Part shown: piece by piece, positions 6,688-12,176 of the stretch
Position numbering within the stretch: position 1 is the stretch's first letter
Layout: every line of letters starts with the position of its first letter
DNA from: JACKCP01 sp050253255
GTDB lineage: Bacteria > Desulfobacterota > Desulfobacteria > Desulfobacterales > JACKCP01
Reading direction: 5' to 3'
DNA length: 12,176 nucleotides
NCBI GenBank assembly: GCA_050253255.1
Contig: JBFWJK010000098.1
Span: forward strand, 1 to 12,176
Notes under the pieces: model-generated
What the model saw: the letters and a program-made list of their open reading frames with translations, nothing else
Database searches by the model: none
What the model was told of the DNA's origin: nothing
Made by a program: the position numbers and the translations under genes

Positions 6688-7533
6688 TTAAACCCCCGCG
6701 TTCTGAGAGATTATAGTTTCAAGGGTATTTTTAAATTCTTCCATGAGTTGTTTTCTTGACGAAACAACAAGGTTTCCCTTTGAATAGTCCACTGCAAGAT
6801 CTCTTGAGTATGGAACTTCCATTAAAATGGGAACATTCGCTTTTTCTGCATATTCATGGATAATTCTTATTTCTTCCATATGCTTGTTTATTATTATCCC
6901 GCAGGGTTTTTCAAGAAGTCCTGCCGTTTCAACAGCAAGTTTCAGGTCGCTCAATCCAAAGGGGGTTGGTTCTGTAACAAGAACAACATAGTCACAGCCT
7001 TTCATTGCCGCAATTGCAGGGCATGATGTGCCCGGAGGCGAGTCTATTATTGAGTGAATATCAGGATCGAGCTGCTTCTGAACTCTGTCTATAAGCATTG
7101 GTGATGCCATTTCACCTGTTTTTAAATCCCCTGAAATGAGAAAAATATTTTCATTTATCTGCTTGGAAAAAATAGAACCCAGCATTTTTCTGCCTTCATG
7201 GATTGCATTTTCAGGGCAGATGTAAAGGCACCCCTTGCAGCTGTGGCACAGACTCGGGAAAATCATAACCCTGTTTAAAACAACCGCAAGAGCGTTATAC
7301 CTGCAAACCCTTTCACACTCTTTGCAGCCTGTGCATTTTTCCTGCTCAATTTCAGGTATGAAAAGATAAACATCTTCCTGCTTTGAACCTGATGCATCAA
7401 AAAAAATTGCTGCATTTGGAGCTTCAACATCACAGTCTGCAAGCTGGATTTTTTTTCCGTATGATGCTGCAAGAGAAGTTGCAATTGTTGTCTTTCCTGT
7501 ACCGCCTTTTCCGCTTGCTACACAGATCTTCAT
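6688..7533 (-). CDS. MinD/Mrp-type ATPase with inserted 2x[4Fe-4S] ferredoxin domain (first)
   Basis: A 281-residue paralogue of the next gene with the same domain order. Deviant Walker A SGKGGTGKT is at 7-15 (K9, K14), the ADCDVEAPN segment at 32-40, then two [4Fe-4S] sets (C67, C70, C73, C77 and C96, C99, C102, C106) and Walker B region IIDSPPGTSCPA at 162-173. The NKH motif near 216-218 takes the place of the usual NK base-binding motif. Its ATG follows the stop of the NifX-like gene with no spacer. Its ribosome site (GGGAGG, then TTTTAA) lies inside the end of that gene, so translation is probably coupled. The C-terminus shows no MinD-like membrane-targeting helix, so membrane binding is not indicated. 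Likely role: ATP-driven cluster assembly or transfer with the NifX-like partners (inference). Confidence 0.93.
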   Translation of the reverse strand: MKICVASGKGGTGKTTIATSLAASYGKKIQLADCDVEAPNAAIFFDASGSKQEDVYLFIPEIEQEKCTGCKECERVCRYNALAVVLNRVMIFPSLCHSCKGCLYICPENAIHEGRKMLGSIFSKQINENIFLISGDLKTGEMASPMLIDRVQKQLDPDIHSIIDSPPGTSCPAIAAMKGCDYVVLVTEPTPFGLSDLKLAVETAGLLEKPCGIIINKHMEEIRIIHEYAEKANVPILMEVPYSRDLAVDYSKGNLVVSSRKQLMEEFKNTLETIISQNAGV

Positions 7534-8034
7534 TTAAAACCTCCCGGACTGGTTTCTTCCCATTCCTCTTTGGCCGGCCATACAGCGTCCTCCGCCTCCG
7601 CCTTTACCTCCGCAGCCGCCTTTGCCGCCGCCCATGCCACGTCCCTGACCCATACCAGGGCCTTGTTTCATGGGCTGGTTTTTACCAGCAACCGTCTGAT
7701 TTTCAGTTGAAGCAGAAAGATTGCTGGTTCTGGCAAATTCCAGGGCATCTCCAACTGTTCCTGAAAAGCTTACAAAAGAAATTCCTGCCTGGCTCAGAAC
7801 ACTTTCTGCCTTTGGGCCGAGGTTTCCGGCAAAAAGTGCTTTAACGCCTTTTTCAGCTATAAGACTTGCAGAGCCTGTTCCTGCGCCTGTCTGGCTGTTT
7901 TTTGATTTGTTTTCAATGATTTCTTGTATAGTGTCGCAATTTTCATTTGTGATAAGAAAATAATCGGCTCTTCCAAAACGTTCATCTACCTGAGCCGAGG
8001 TATCTTTTCCGTTTGAAGCTATTGCAATTTTCAT
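7534..8034 (-). CDS. NifX/NifB-like protein with Gly-rich C-terminal tail (166 aa)
   Basis: Residues 1 to about 105 form a NifX/NifB-like domain: MKIAIASNGKD start, DERFGR at 18-22 with its preceding D17, a TGAGTGSAS loop at 49-57 and GNLGPKAESVL at 70-80. A linker rich in S, T, N and Q follows. Residues 121-166 are strongly Gly-rich with many G-G, G-M and G-K pairs, four Met and two Cys (C141, C151). Gly/Met/Cys tails of this kind are common on NifX-like proteins of anaerobes and might bind metal or lend flexibility; I cannot assign a role. It is the first structural gene after the DUF134 regulator (36-base gap) with AAGGAGG upstream of its ATG, and it abuts the first ATPase gene. The tail is encoded by a locally GC-rich, repetitive stretch, which could be prone to length change. 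Confidence 0.88.
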   Translation of the reverse strand: MKIAIASNGKDTSAQVDERFGRADYFLITNENCDTIQEIIENKSKNSQTGAGTGSASLIAEKGVKALFAGNLGPKAESVLSQAGISFVSFSGTVGDALEFARTSNLSASTENQTVAGKNQPMKQGPGMGQGRGMGGGKGGCGGKGGGGGRCMAGQRGMGRNQSGRF

Positions 8035-8070
8035 TTTACATCCTCCTTTTATTTTTCGGATGATTTATAT

Positions 8071-8406
8071 TTACCCCATCTGGTTTTGGTTTCTGTTTTT
8101 TCCACGAAATCCGGGGTGCATTTCAAAGTTTCCGCCTTCAATATTTATTGCTTTTCCGTTTATAATTGCGTCTGCAATCTTGTTTCTTGCGATTGCAACA
8201 ATTCTTCCGAAAGTCTGCCTTGAAACCCCCATTTTTTCTCCGGCCTGTTCATGGGACATTCCATTTAAATCTGCAAGTCTTATTGCTTCAGTTTCATCAA
8301 TGGTAAGTCTGTTTTCTTCAAGTTCTCTCAATGGAATTCCCCTCGGCTTGAAGTAGTCTGATTTTGGTTTCTGTCTTACCATTCTCTGTTTTACCGGTCT
8401 TACCAT
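8071..8406 (-). CDS. DUF134 family DNA-binding protein, likely cluster regulator
   Basis: A 111-residue protein with the DUF134 layout: a basic N-terminus (MVRPVKQRMVRQKPKSDYF), YFKPRGIPLRELEE, LTIDETEAIRLADLNG, then a sigma-70-region-4-like helix-turn-helix (MSHEQAGEKMGVSRQTFGRI), ending in NGKAINIEGGNFE and a short Gly/Asn/Gln tail. DUF134 genes often stand next to NifX-like genes, and the helix-turn-helix makes regulation of the cluster the natural role. The frame is open 14 codons further upstream (8448), but AGGAGG at 8416-8411 lies just before the ATG at 8406. The extra residues would also run through the operator and core promoter, so 8406 is the better start. The near-perfect palindrome just upstream suggests self-regulation, probably inference until tested. 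Metal or redox sensing cannot be read from the sequence; there is no cysteine. Confidence 0.9.
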   Translation of the reverse strand: MVRPVKQRMVRQKPKSDYFKPRGIPLRELEENRLTIDETEAIRLADLNGMSHEQAGEKMGVSRQTFGRIVAIARNKIADAIINGKAINIEGGNFEMHPGFRGKNRNQNQMG

Positions 8407-8416
8407 TAACCCTCCT

Positions 8417-8436
8417 TTATGAGCATATGCCCATAA
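8417..8436. promoter_or_regulatory. 20-bp palindrome, candidate DUF134 operator
   Basis: The halves TTATGAGCAT (8417-8426) and ATGCCCATAA (8427-8436) are inverted copies differing in one base pair, around an exact GCATATGC core. It lies between the -10 element and the ribosome site of DUF134, covering the expected transcription start, where a bound protein would block the promoter. Confidence 0.65.
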
Positions 8437-8465
8437 CAATATTCCCACAGATTCTTTTATGTCAA
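8436..8465 (-). promoter_or_regulatory. Sigma-70-type promoter of the DUF134/ORP-like operon
   Basis: A perfect TTGACA is at 8465-8460 on the minus strand. TATTGT at 8441-8436, 18 bases further on, matches TATAAT at 4 of 6 positions. Transcription would start near 8429, inside the palindrome. No sigma-54 (GG-N10-GC) site was seen, unlike what I recall for the Desulfovibrio orp operons. Confidence 0.6.
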
Positions 8466-8579
8466 GACAATAATGAAAAAATTATTGGTTGTTACAAAAA
8501 TAAGCTCATGGTAATTTGAGTTTTGCTGGAGATCTGCTTTTCAGATTTAAATTATTAATTGATAATATGCGGGTATTTG

Positions 8580-9335
8580 ATGGACCAGGTTCTTGAAGAA
8601 ATAAAAAAAATGGCCGTGGAAATTGTTGACCGGGCAAGAGAGCCTTCATTTTATAGTGATAATAAAGATCTTCTGGAAAGATCGAAACAATTTTTTTCCA
8701 CAAATGATCTGATAATCAAAATCAAAGAAGATTTATTTGAAACCCTTGAAAATAATTTCGGCCATGGCTACGGTCATGCAAAAAAAGTTGCGGTTGAAGC
8801 GGGAGTGATATTTACGATAGAGATGAAAAGAGCCGGGACTGAAAAAAGTGAAGAGCACTGCCTCTGCGTTGCTCAAGCTGCGGGTCTGCTTCATGATATC
8901 TGCCGCAAGGAAAAGGAGCATGCAAGAAAAGGGGCTGTATATGCAAGATCATACCTTGATTTTGTTTTCGATGACATGAAAAATATTGATTCGGTTGTAC
9001 ATGCAATTGCAAATCACGAGGCTTTCTGCGATTTTTACGAAGAGGCCCCGAGTTTTGAAGCTTCAATCCTTTCAGATTCTCTTTATGATTCCGACAAGTT
9101 CAGATGGGGCCCGGATAATTTTTCCCATATGCTGTGGGCAATGCTTGAGCATACAGACATAAGTGCCGCCCAGTTCATGAGCGGATACGAAAGAGGAATC
9201 GATTCTCTGAGAAAAATAAAAAAAACATTCAGAACTCCCACAGGAAAAAAATACGGGCCGGAATTTATTGATATAGGAATAGAAATAGGAACAAGCCTTT
9301 TTGACAGGATAAAAAATGAGCTCAGACTTTTTTGA
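8580..9335 (+). CDS. HD-domain protein of unknown role (251 aa)
   Basis: The HD superfamily (metal-dependent phosphohydrolases) is indicated by GHGYGHAKKV near 61-70 (H62, H66), the LLHDI core at 103-107 (H105, D106), HAIANHE at 141-147 (H141, H146), and later acidic residues around 166-172 (SDSLYDSD) that can supply the last metal ligand. The spacing H...HD...D fits the fold. No partner domain (GAF, PAS, GGDEF, RelA/SpoT) is present and there is no signal peptide, so it is cytoplasmic and stand-alone. Substrates of such proteins range from nucleotides to cyclic dinucleotides and cannot be told here. The ATG at 8580 is chosen over TTG codons at 8559 and 8577 because GCGGG lies six bases upstream of the ATG. 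The next gene overlaps its end by 20 bases, so the pair is probably one operon, divergent from DUF134. Confidence 0.82.
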   Translation: MDQVLEEIKKMAVEIVDRAREPSFYSDNKDLLERSKQFFSTNDLIIKIKEDLFETLENNFGHGYGHAKKVAVEAGVIFTIEMKRAGTEKSEEHCLCVAQAAGLLHDICRKEKEHARKGAVYARSYLDFVFDDMKNIDSVVHAIANHEAFCDFYEEAPSFEASILSDSLYDSDKFRWGPDNFSHMLWAMLEHTDISAAQFMSGYERGIDSLRKIKKTFRTPTGKKYGPEFIDIGIEIGTSLFDRIKNELRLF

Positions 9336-10158
9336 TATAAATGAAGAAAACGCTTCGGAAAACGTAAAAAAAGTACCGGGCGGAGTCTATCTTTGTCAGC
9401 ATGAATATCTTTCCTGCGGAGCCTGCTGCGGAATTTACAATTTTTATTATACCTGCTTCAAAGATTTTTTTGATGTGATTCTTGAAAGAACATTACGCTT
9501 TGATAAGGTAAAAAGGGATATGGAAAATATTCTGAGTTTCGGAGCAGAAGAAACACAAAGAATTGAAAATCTCGGTGAAAAGCCTGTTAAGGACTTTCAT
9601 CACTGTCCCTATGCAGGATTTATGGGTTCAGACTATGAAAAACCAGGCTGCCTTCTGCATCCACTCTCGGAAAAAAACAAAGGCGTTGATTTCAGGGGTC
9701 TGAGTTATTACGGCGGGCTCGCCTGTGCATCGTATTTCTGCCCAACCTATTACAGGGTTTCCCCGGAAAGAAAGGCTGTTGTCAGAAGTGCTGTTGAAGA
9801 TTCATATTCATACGGTCTTATAATCACAGAACATGAAATGATTAACACTATTTTTGATTTGATAGAGAAAAAAGCCGGTAAAAAGGTGTTTTCCGGTAAA
9901 ATCAGCGAAGAGGCTTTGATAAAACTTGAAAAAATCCTGAAGCTTAAAATAAGCTGGCCTTTTGAACAGAAAAACAGTCATCCTGCAAATTATTTTTTCG
10001 AGGATATTGAAAAAAAACAGGATGACACGGATTTAAATTCATCGGAAATAAATGTTATTTTAAAAGCAGCAAAAGCTCAAATTTTCAGTGAAAAAGATCT
10101 TCTTGATGCAAAAACATTTATAGATAAAGAGATTGCAGAGTTTGTAAGCCTTCTGTAA
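9316..10158 (+). CDS. Cys-rich YkgJ-like protein, possible metal-binding (280 aa)
   Basis: Nine cysteines fall in the first 145 residues: C27, C34, C37, C38 (LSCGACCG), C47, C97 (HHCPY), C112 (GCLLHP), C137 and C142 (GGLACASYFCP). The CxxCC cluster followed by CPY and a GCLLHP-like block resembles the YkgJ-type putative Zn/Fe-chelating family (CxxCC...C...CxxHP). This copy is longer, and the part after residue 150 is Lys/Glu-rich, helical in look and without cysteine. There is no signal peptide or membrane segment. The ATG lies 20 bases inside the end of the HD gene with AGGAT upstream, so expression is coupled. It ends one base before the minE stop on the other strand. Family members have no firm function; metal or Fe-S binding, or methyl/other cluster chemistry, are guesses. 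The link to YkgJ is moderate. Confidence 0.75.
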   Translation: MSSDFFDINEENASENVKKVPGGVYLCQHEYLSCGACCGIYNFYYTCFKDFFDVILERTLRFDKVKRDMENILSFGAEETQRIENLGEKPVKDFHHCPYAGFMGSDYEKPGCLLHPLSEKNKGVDFRGLSYYGGLACASYFCPTYYRVSPERKAVVRSAVEDSYSYGLIITEHEMINTIFDLIEKKAGKKVFSGKISEEALIKLEKILKLKISWPFEQKNSHPANYFFEDIEKKQDDTDLNSSEINVILKAAKAQIFSEKDLLDAKTFIDKEIAEFVSLL

Positions 10159-10159
10159 A

Positions 10160-10432
10160 CTACCCGAACTTTCTTTTTGCAGAAAGAATCGGGGTGTTCA
10201 GTACCAGGGCGGACAGGTCATCCTGCCTTTCGATATCAAGCTTCAGAGAACTTTTGTCTATTTCAAAATATTTTGAAATCACATCAACTATATCTTTCTG
10301 AAGTGACTCAAGTATTTCGTCGGATACCTCCAGTTTGTCATATATAAGTGCAAACTGAAGCCTTTTTTTGGCAATATCTCTGGATGATTCTTTTCCTGTA
10401 CCGAAAATTCTTGTAAAGAATCCGTTCTTCAT
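10160..10432 (-). CDS. minE: Cell-division topological factor MinE
   Basis: A 90-residue protein. MinE displaces MinC from and stimulates the ATPase of MinD at the membrane, driving the pole-to-pole pattern that keeps the septum at mid-cell. The N-terminus MKNGFFTRIFGTG fits the membrane-binding amphipathic helix. SRDIAKKRLQFALIYDK is the MinD-contact segment, and LESLQKDIVDVISKYFEID with LKLDIE and LSALVLNTPI makes up the topological-specificity domain. Length is normal. A GTG at 10441 would add three residues, but it falls inside the ribosome site; AGGTG six bases upstream of the ATG at 10432 makes that ATG the better start. It is the last gene of the minCDE set, 28 bases after minD. Its 3' end nearly touches the convergent Cys-rich gene, and a hairpin covers that junction. 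Confidence 0.95.
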   Translation of the reverse strand: MKNGFFTRIFGTGKESSRDIAKKRLQFALIYDKLEVSDEILESLQKDIVDVISKYFEIDKSSLKLDIERQDDLSALVLNTPILSAKRKFG

Positions 10433-10438
10433 AATTCT

Positions 10439-10443
10439 CACCT
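10439..10443 (-). promoter_or_regulatory. Ribosome binding site deciding the MinE start
   Basis: AGGTG lies six bases upstream of ATG 10432 and covers the alternative GTG at 10441-10439, which would have no usable site of its own. Confidence 0.65.
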
Positions 10444-10460
10444 TTAAGGGAAAAAAGATT

Positions 10461-11264
10461 TTATTTTCTTATTCCAAGCTTTGAACTTATTTTACCCCAA
10501 ATGCCTTTCTGATCGTAAACAGGCTCTTTTATGGGCACGCTCTTATCTCCAAGCAGTCTTTTGGCTATTCTTGTATAAGCCTGTCCGGCCTTGGATGTCT
10601 TGTCATCGATTATGTAGCTTCCTGTATTTGTTGCTGCAATAACTCTTTCATCCATTTCCACAAGTCCTATCAGCTCGACTGAAAGCACGTCCTCAACATC
10701 TTTATGGCTCAGCATATCACCGTTTACAACCATATATGGAACTATTCTGTTGACAATAAGCTTTGGAGTAATTGATCTGGCGTATAAAAGCCCTATTATT
10801 CTGTCTGCGTCTCTGACCGCTGAAACCTCAGGCGTACATACAACAACAGCCTCATCAGCGCCTGTGACAGAGTTCTCAAAACCCTGTTCTATACCGGCAG
10901 GACAGTCAATAAGAACGTAATCAAACTCTTCTTTGAGTTTTTTTGTCAGTCTTGCCATATGGTCTGTGTTCAAAGCATTCTTGTTGTCGCTTTGTGATGC
11001 CGGAATAAGAAAAAGCCCTTCAATTCTTCTGTCTCTTATGGCTGCCTGCTTTACCTGGCATCTGCCGTGGGCAAGGTCAACAACATTGTAGACTATTCTG
11101 TTTTCAAGCCCCATTACAACATCAAGATTTCGAAGACCGATGTCCATATCAACGACAGCGACAGTTTTTCCAAGAGAAGCAATTGCCGCTCCCAGGGAAG
11201 CAGTGGTAGTGGTTTTGCCGACGCCACCTTTTCCTGATGTGATTACTATAACTTTGCCTTTCAA
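10461..11264 (-). CDS. minD: Septum-site-determining ATPase MinD
   Basis: A 267-residue ATPase that, with ATP, dimerises on the inner membrane, recruits MinC and is cleared by MinE. The deviant Walker A is SGKGGVGKTT at 10-19 (signature K12, catalytic K17). VVDMDIGLRNLDVVMGLENR at 37-56 and LIDCPAGIE at 118-126 match MinD closely. The C-terminus KGIWGKISSKLGIRK is the amphipathic membrane-targeting helix. Length is standard. The start is TTG at 11264: AGAGG lies seven bases upstream and the protein begins KGKVIVITSGKGG exactly where MinD proteins begin. It follows minC by 38 bases and precedes minE. A dedicated MinD distinguishes this from the two ferredoxin-bearing ATPases in the window, which lack the membrane helix. 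Confidence 0.97.
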   Translation of the reverse strand: MKGKVIVITSGKGGVGKTTTTASLGAAIASLGKTVAVVDMDIGLRNLDVVMGLENRIVYNVVDLAHGRCQVKQAAIRDRRIEGLFLIPASQSDNKNALNTDHMARLTKKLKEEFDYVLIDCPAGIEQGFENSVTGADEAVVVCTPEVSAVRDADRIIGLLYARSITPKLIVNRIVPYMVVNGDMLSHKDVEDVLSVELIGLVEMDERVIAATNTGSYIIDDKTSKAGQAYTRIAKRLLGDKSVPIKEPVYDQKGIWGKISSKLGIRK

Positions 11265-11271
11265 ATCTGCA

Positions 11272-11276
11272 CCTCT
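11272..11276 (-). promoter_or_regulatory. Ribosome binding site fixing the TTG start of minD
   Basis: AGAGG on the minus strand, then seven bases and TTG AAA GGC. No ATG in this frame lies between it and the Walker A motif. Confidence 0.7.
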
Positions 11277-11302
11277 TTTTTGGTTTGATTAAAGCTTTTG
11301 TT

Positions 11303-11986
11303 TTATCTTACTTCCGGCCAGGGAAGCTTTGAAAAAGGATTTTGCTCAAGGTAACTGGTAATTTCAAGCTCACCTGAATCATTTAAAAAAGCTATTTCAG
11401 GAAGTTTGACTTTTTTTTTCGCTCCTCCGACCCCCACGACATCATTTATCTGAATCTGCGAAGGCCTGAAATCAAGAGCAAAAATTACAGAACCCTTATC
11501 CTGTTTCTGTCCGGCGATGGCTGTCCCGCATAAAGCCCCCAGAATTATAATGTCTCCCCCTGCAATTACTTCTGCTCCGGGGTTGACATCGCCATAAATT
11601 ACAAGGTGCTTTGAAGCGTCAATTTTCTGTCCGGATCTGACCCTTCCTGTGATCATGAGAACATCGCTTTTTGAGTTTTTCCATCCCCTTTCAACTTCTC
11701 TTGTGCGGACTCTCTGTTTTAAATCCGCCTTGATTTTTTCCTGATTCTTGAAAGGTTGAACAGATTCTACAAAAAATTTGTCTTTTAAAAAAGGAAAAAG
11801 CTCCTGAGAAATTTCATTGCTGTCATATTCAGAATCAATATAGATATGAGCTCCCTTGATGAGGTGGCTCAAAGGGTCCAGAGCCCGGCATACTTCTTCA
11901 TTCAGATAGTTTTTTGAAATACTTTCATCAATTATTAGCCGGAATCCGTCTCCGACTCCTTTGATGAGTATTGATTTTTCAGCCAT
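11303..11986 (-). CDS. minC: Septum-site-determining inhibitor MinC
   Basis: A 227-residue two-domain protein that blocks FtsZ assembly away from mid-cell when bound to MinD. The N-terminal part (about 1-100) fits the FtsZ-inhibiting domain, with the weak conservation usual there (DGFRLIIDE, AHIYIDSEYDS, FPFLKDKFFVESV). A charged linker at 86-104 leads to the C-terminal beta-helix: VRSGQKIDA (116-124), LVIYGDVNPGAEVIAGGDIIILGAL (split across 128-152), GTAIAG (154-159) and the polymer/MinD face ending near FRPSQIQI (173-180). Length is typical. The ATG at 11986 has AAGGC upstream, a modest site. It is first in the min operon behind a strong promoter. Order C-D-E is the common one. A short tail (SYLEQNPFSKLPWPEVR) extends beyond the core. 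Confidence 0.93.
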   Translation of the reverse strand: MAEKSILIKGVGDGFRLIIDESISKNYLNEEVCRALDPLSHLIKGAHIYIDSEYDSNEISQELFPFLKDKFFVESVQPFKNQEKIKADLKQRVRTREVERGWKNSKSDVLMITGRVRSGQKIDASKHLVIYGDVNPGAEVIAGGDIIILGALCGTAIAGQKQDKGSVIFALDFRPSQIQINDVVGVGGAKKKVKLPEIAFLNDSGELEITSYLEQNPFSKLPWPEVR

Positions 11987-12050
11987 TCTAAAGCCTTTTT
12001 TGGGTAAGTTCCCTGAAATTTTAAAAAAACAAAAATTTTGGTATCAAGAC

Positions 12051-12079
12051 TTTATAAAAAAAAGGAGTTCATGTGTCAA
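12051..12079 (-). promoter_or_regulatory. Near-consensus sigma-70 promoter of minCDE
   Basis: TTGACA (12079-12074) is exact. After 17 bases comes TATAAA (12056-12051), 5 of 6 matches. The start would be near 12044, leaving a leader of about 58 bases. The spacer carries a run of seven T. Located in the 105-bp gap after alr. Confidence 0.75.
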
Positions 12080-12091
12080 GATGAGTGTAAA

Positions 12092-12176
12092 TTAAACGTA
12101 AACTCTTTTTACTCTTGAGGTAAGGGATGACACTATTTCATAGTTTATTGTCCCGATTTTTTCGGCATGATAATCT
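12092..12176 (-). CDS. alr: Alanine racemase, C-terminal end only
   Basis: Twenty-seven codons are visible before the TAA at 12094-12092. The peptide runs AEKIGTINYEIVSS and ends RVKRVYV. This is the standard C-terminus of the PLP-dependent alanine racemase (the A..IGTINYE...RV.RVY pattern), which makes D-alanine for peptidoglycan. The catalytic lysine and tyrosine lie outside the window. It is upstream of minC on the same strand with a 105-bp gap that holds a strong promoter, so min expression need not depend on alr. No clear terminator is seen after alr, and read-through is possible. The call rests on a short piece, yet the pattern is distinctive. Confidence 0.85.
   Translation of the reverse strand, partial: DYHAEKIGTINYEIVSSLTSRVKRVYV

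Noticed and set aside
7383..7963. Long plus-strand frames opposite the first ATPase and NifX-like genes
   Set aside because: Leu/Phe/Arg-rich products typical of antisense reading, lying over clear conserved proteins.
5381..8034. Nitrogenase cofactor assembly genes
   Set aside because: The NifX-like domain alone does not imply nitrogenase. No nifH, D, K, E, N or a radical-SAM nifB is present, and the ferredoxin-ATPase/DUF134 context fits ORP-like clusters better.
8407..8448. A longer DUF134 protein starting at 8448
   Set aside because: The extra 14 codons run through the operator and -10 region, and a strong AGGAGG sits right before the ATG at 8406.
8437..8500. A sigma-54 promoter for the ORP-like operon
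   Set aside because: No GG-N10-GC pair at the right place; a TTGACA/TATTGT pair is present instead.
8559..8579. TTG starts at 8559 or 8577 for the HD protein
   Set aside because: No ribosome site precedes 8559, and the ATG at 8580 has GCGGG at a fitting distance.
12040..12092. A terminator for alr at the run of eight T on the minus strand
   Set aside because: No stable stem precedes the T-run; the run is the spacer of the minCDE promoter.

Overview
The window is about 12.2 kb of AT-rich bacterial chromosome. Its gene content points to an anaerobic, Gram-negative member of the Desulfobacterota (sulfate-reducer relatives). The pointers are a FadL-type outer-membrane channel, a DUF134/NifX-like/ferredoxin-ATPase cluster of the kind found in strict anaerobes, and a minCDE set downstream of alanine racemase. 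The taxonomic call is inference from gene content only. I see no rRNA, tRNA, CRISPR array, transposase or phage gene.

Layout. (1) 1-970, minus strand: a DUF1848 protein cut by the window edge, preceded by a small conserved-type protein whose stop overlaps its start (ATGA). (2) 971-2760: an AT-rich gap with nested dyads, a terminator, and a 500-residue FadL/OMPP1 porin that starts at TTG. (3) 2760-3278: a 519-bp divergent intergenic region with candidate promoters for the porin and for metF. (4) 3279-4169, plus: metF (methylenetetrahydrofolate reductase). (5) 4171-4337: a nested palindromic element between metF and the convergent genes, followed by the terminator of the minus-strand cluster.

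(6) 4412-8406, minus: a six-gene cluster read DUF134 regulator, NifX-like protein with a Gly-rich tail, two MinD/Mrp-type ATPases each with an inserted 2x[4Fe-4S] ferredoxin domain, a second NifX-like protein, and a COG1237-type metallo-beta-lactamase-fold protein. The first five genes are tightly packed. The last is set off by a 135-bp leader that can form two mutually exclusive RNA structures. A near-perfect 20-bp palindrome lies over the transcription start expected from the promoter in front of DUF134. The cluster resembles, as I recall them, the 'orange protein' (ORP) gene sets of Desulfovibrio.

(7) 8580-10158, plus: two overlapping genes, an HD-domain protein and a Cys-rich YkgJ-like protein, both of unknown role. 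(8) 10160-12176, minus: the end of alanine racemase, then minC, minD and minE behind a near-consensus promoter. MinC, MinD and MinE set the division site.

How the genes may work together: the ORP-like proteins probably form one assembly, with ATPases moving or gating metal/sulfur clusters onto the NifX-like carriers under DUF134 control. The ATPases are of the same family as MinD, and ORP proteins have been linked to division-site placement in Desulfovibrio. That makes the nearby min operon worth noting, but nothing in the sequence proves a link. The least explained parts are the structured leader of the MBL gene, a 15-base motif it shares with the metF leader, the nested palindrome, and the HD/Cys-rich gene pair.
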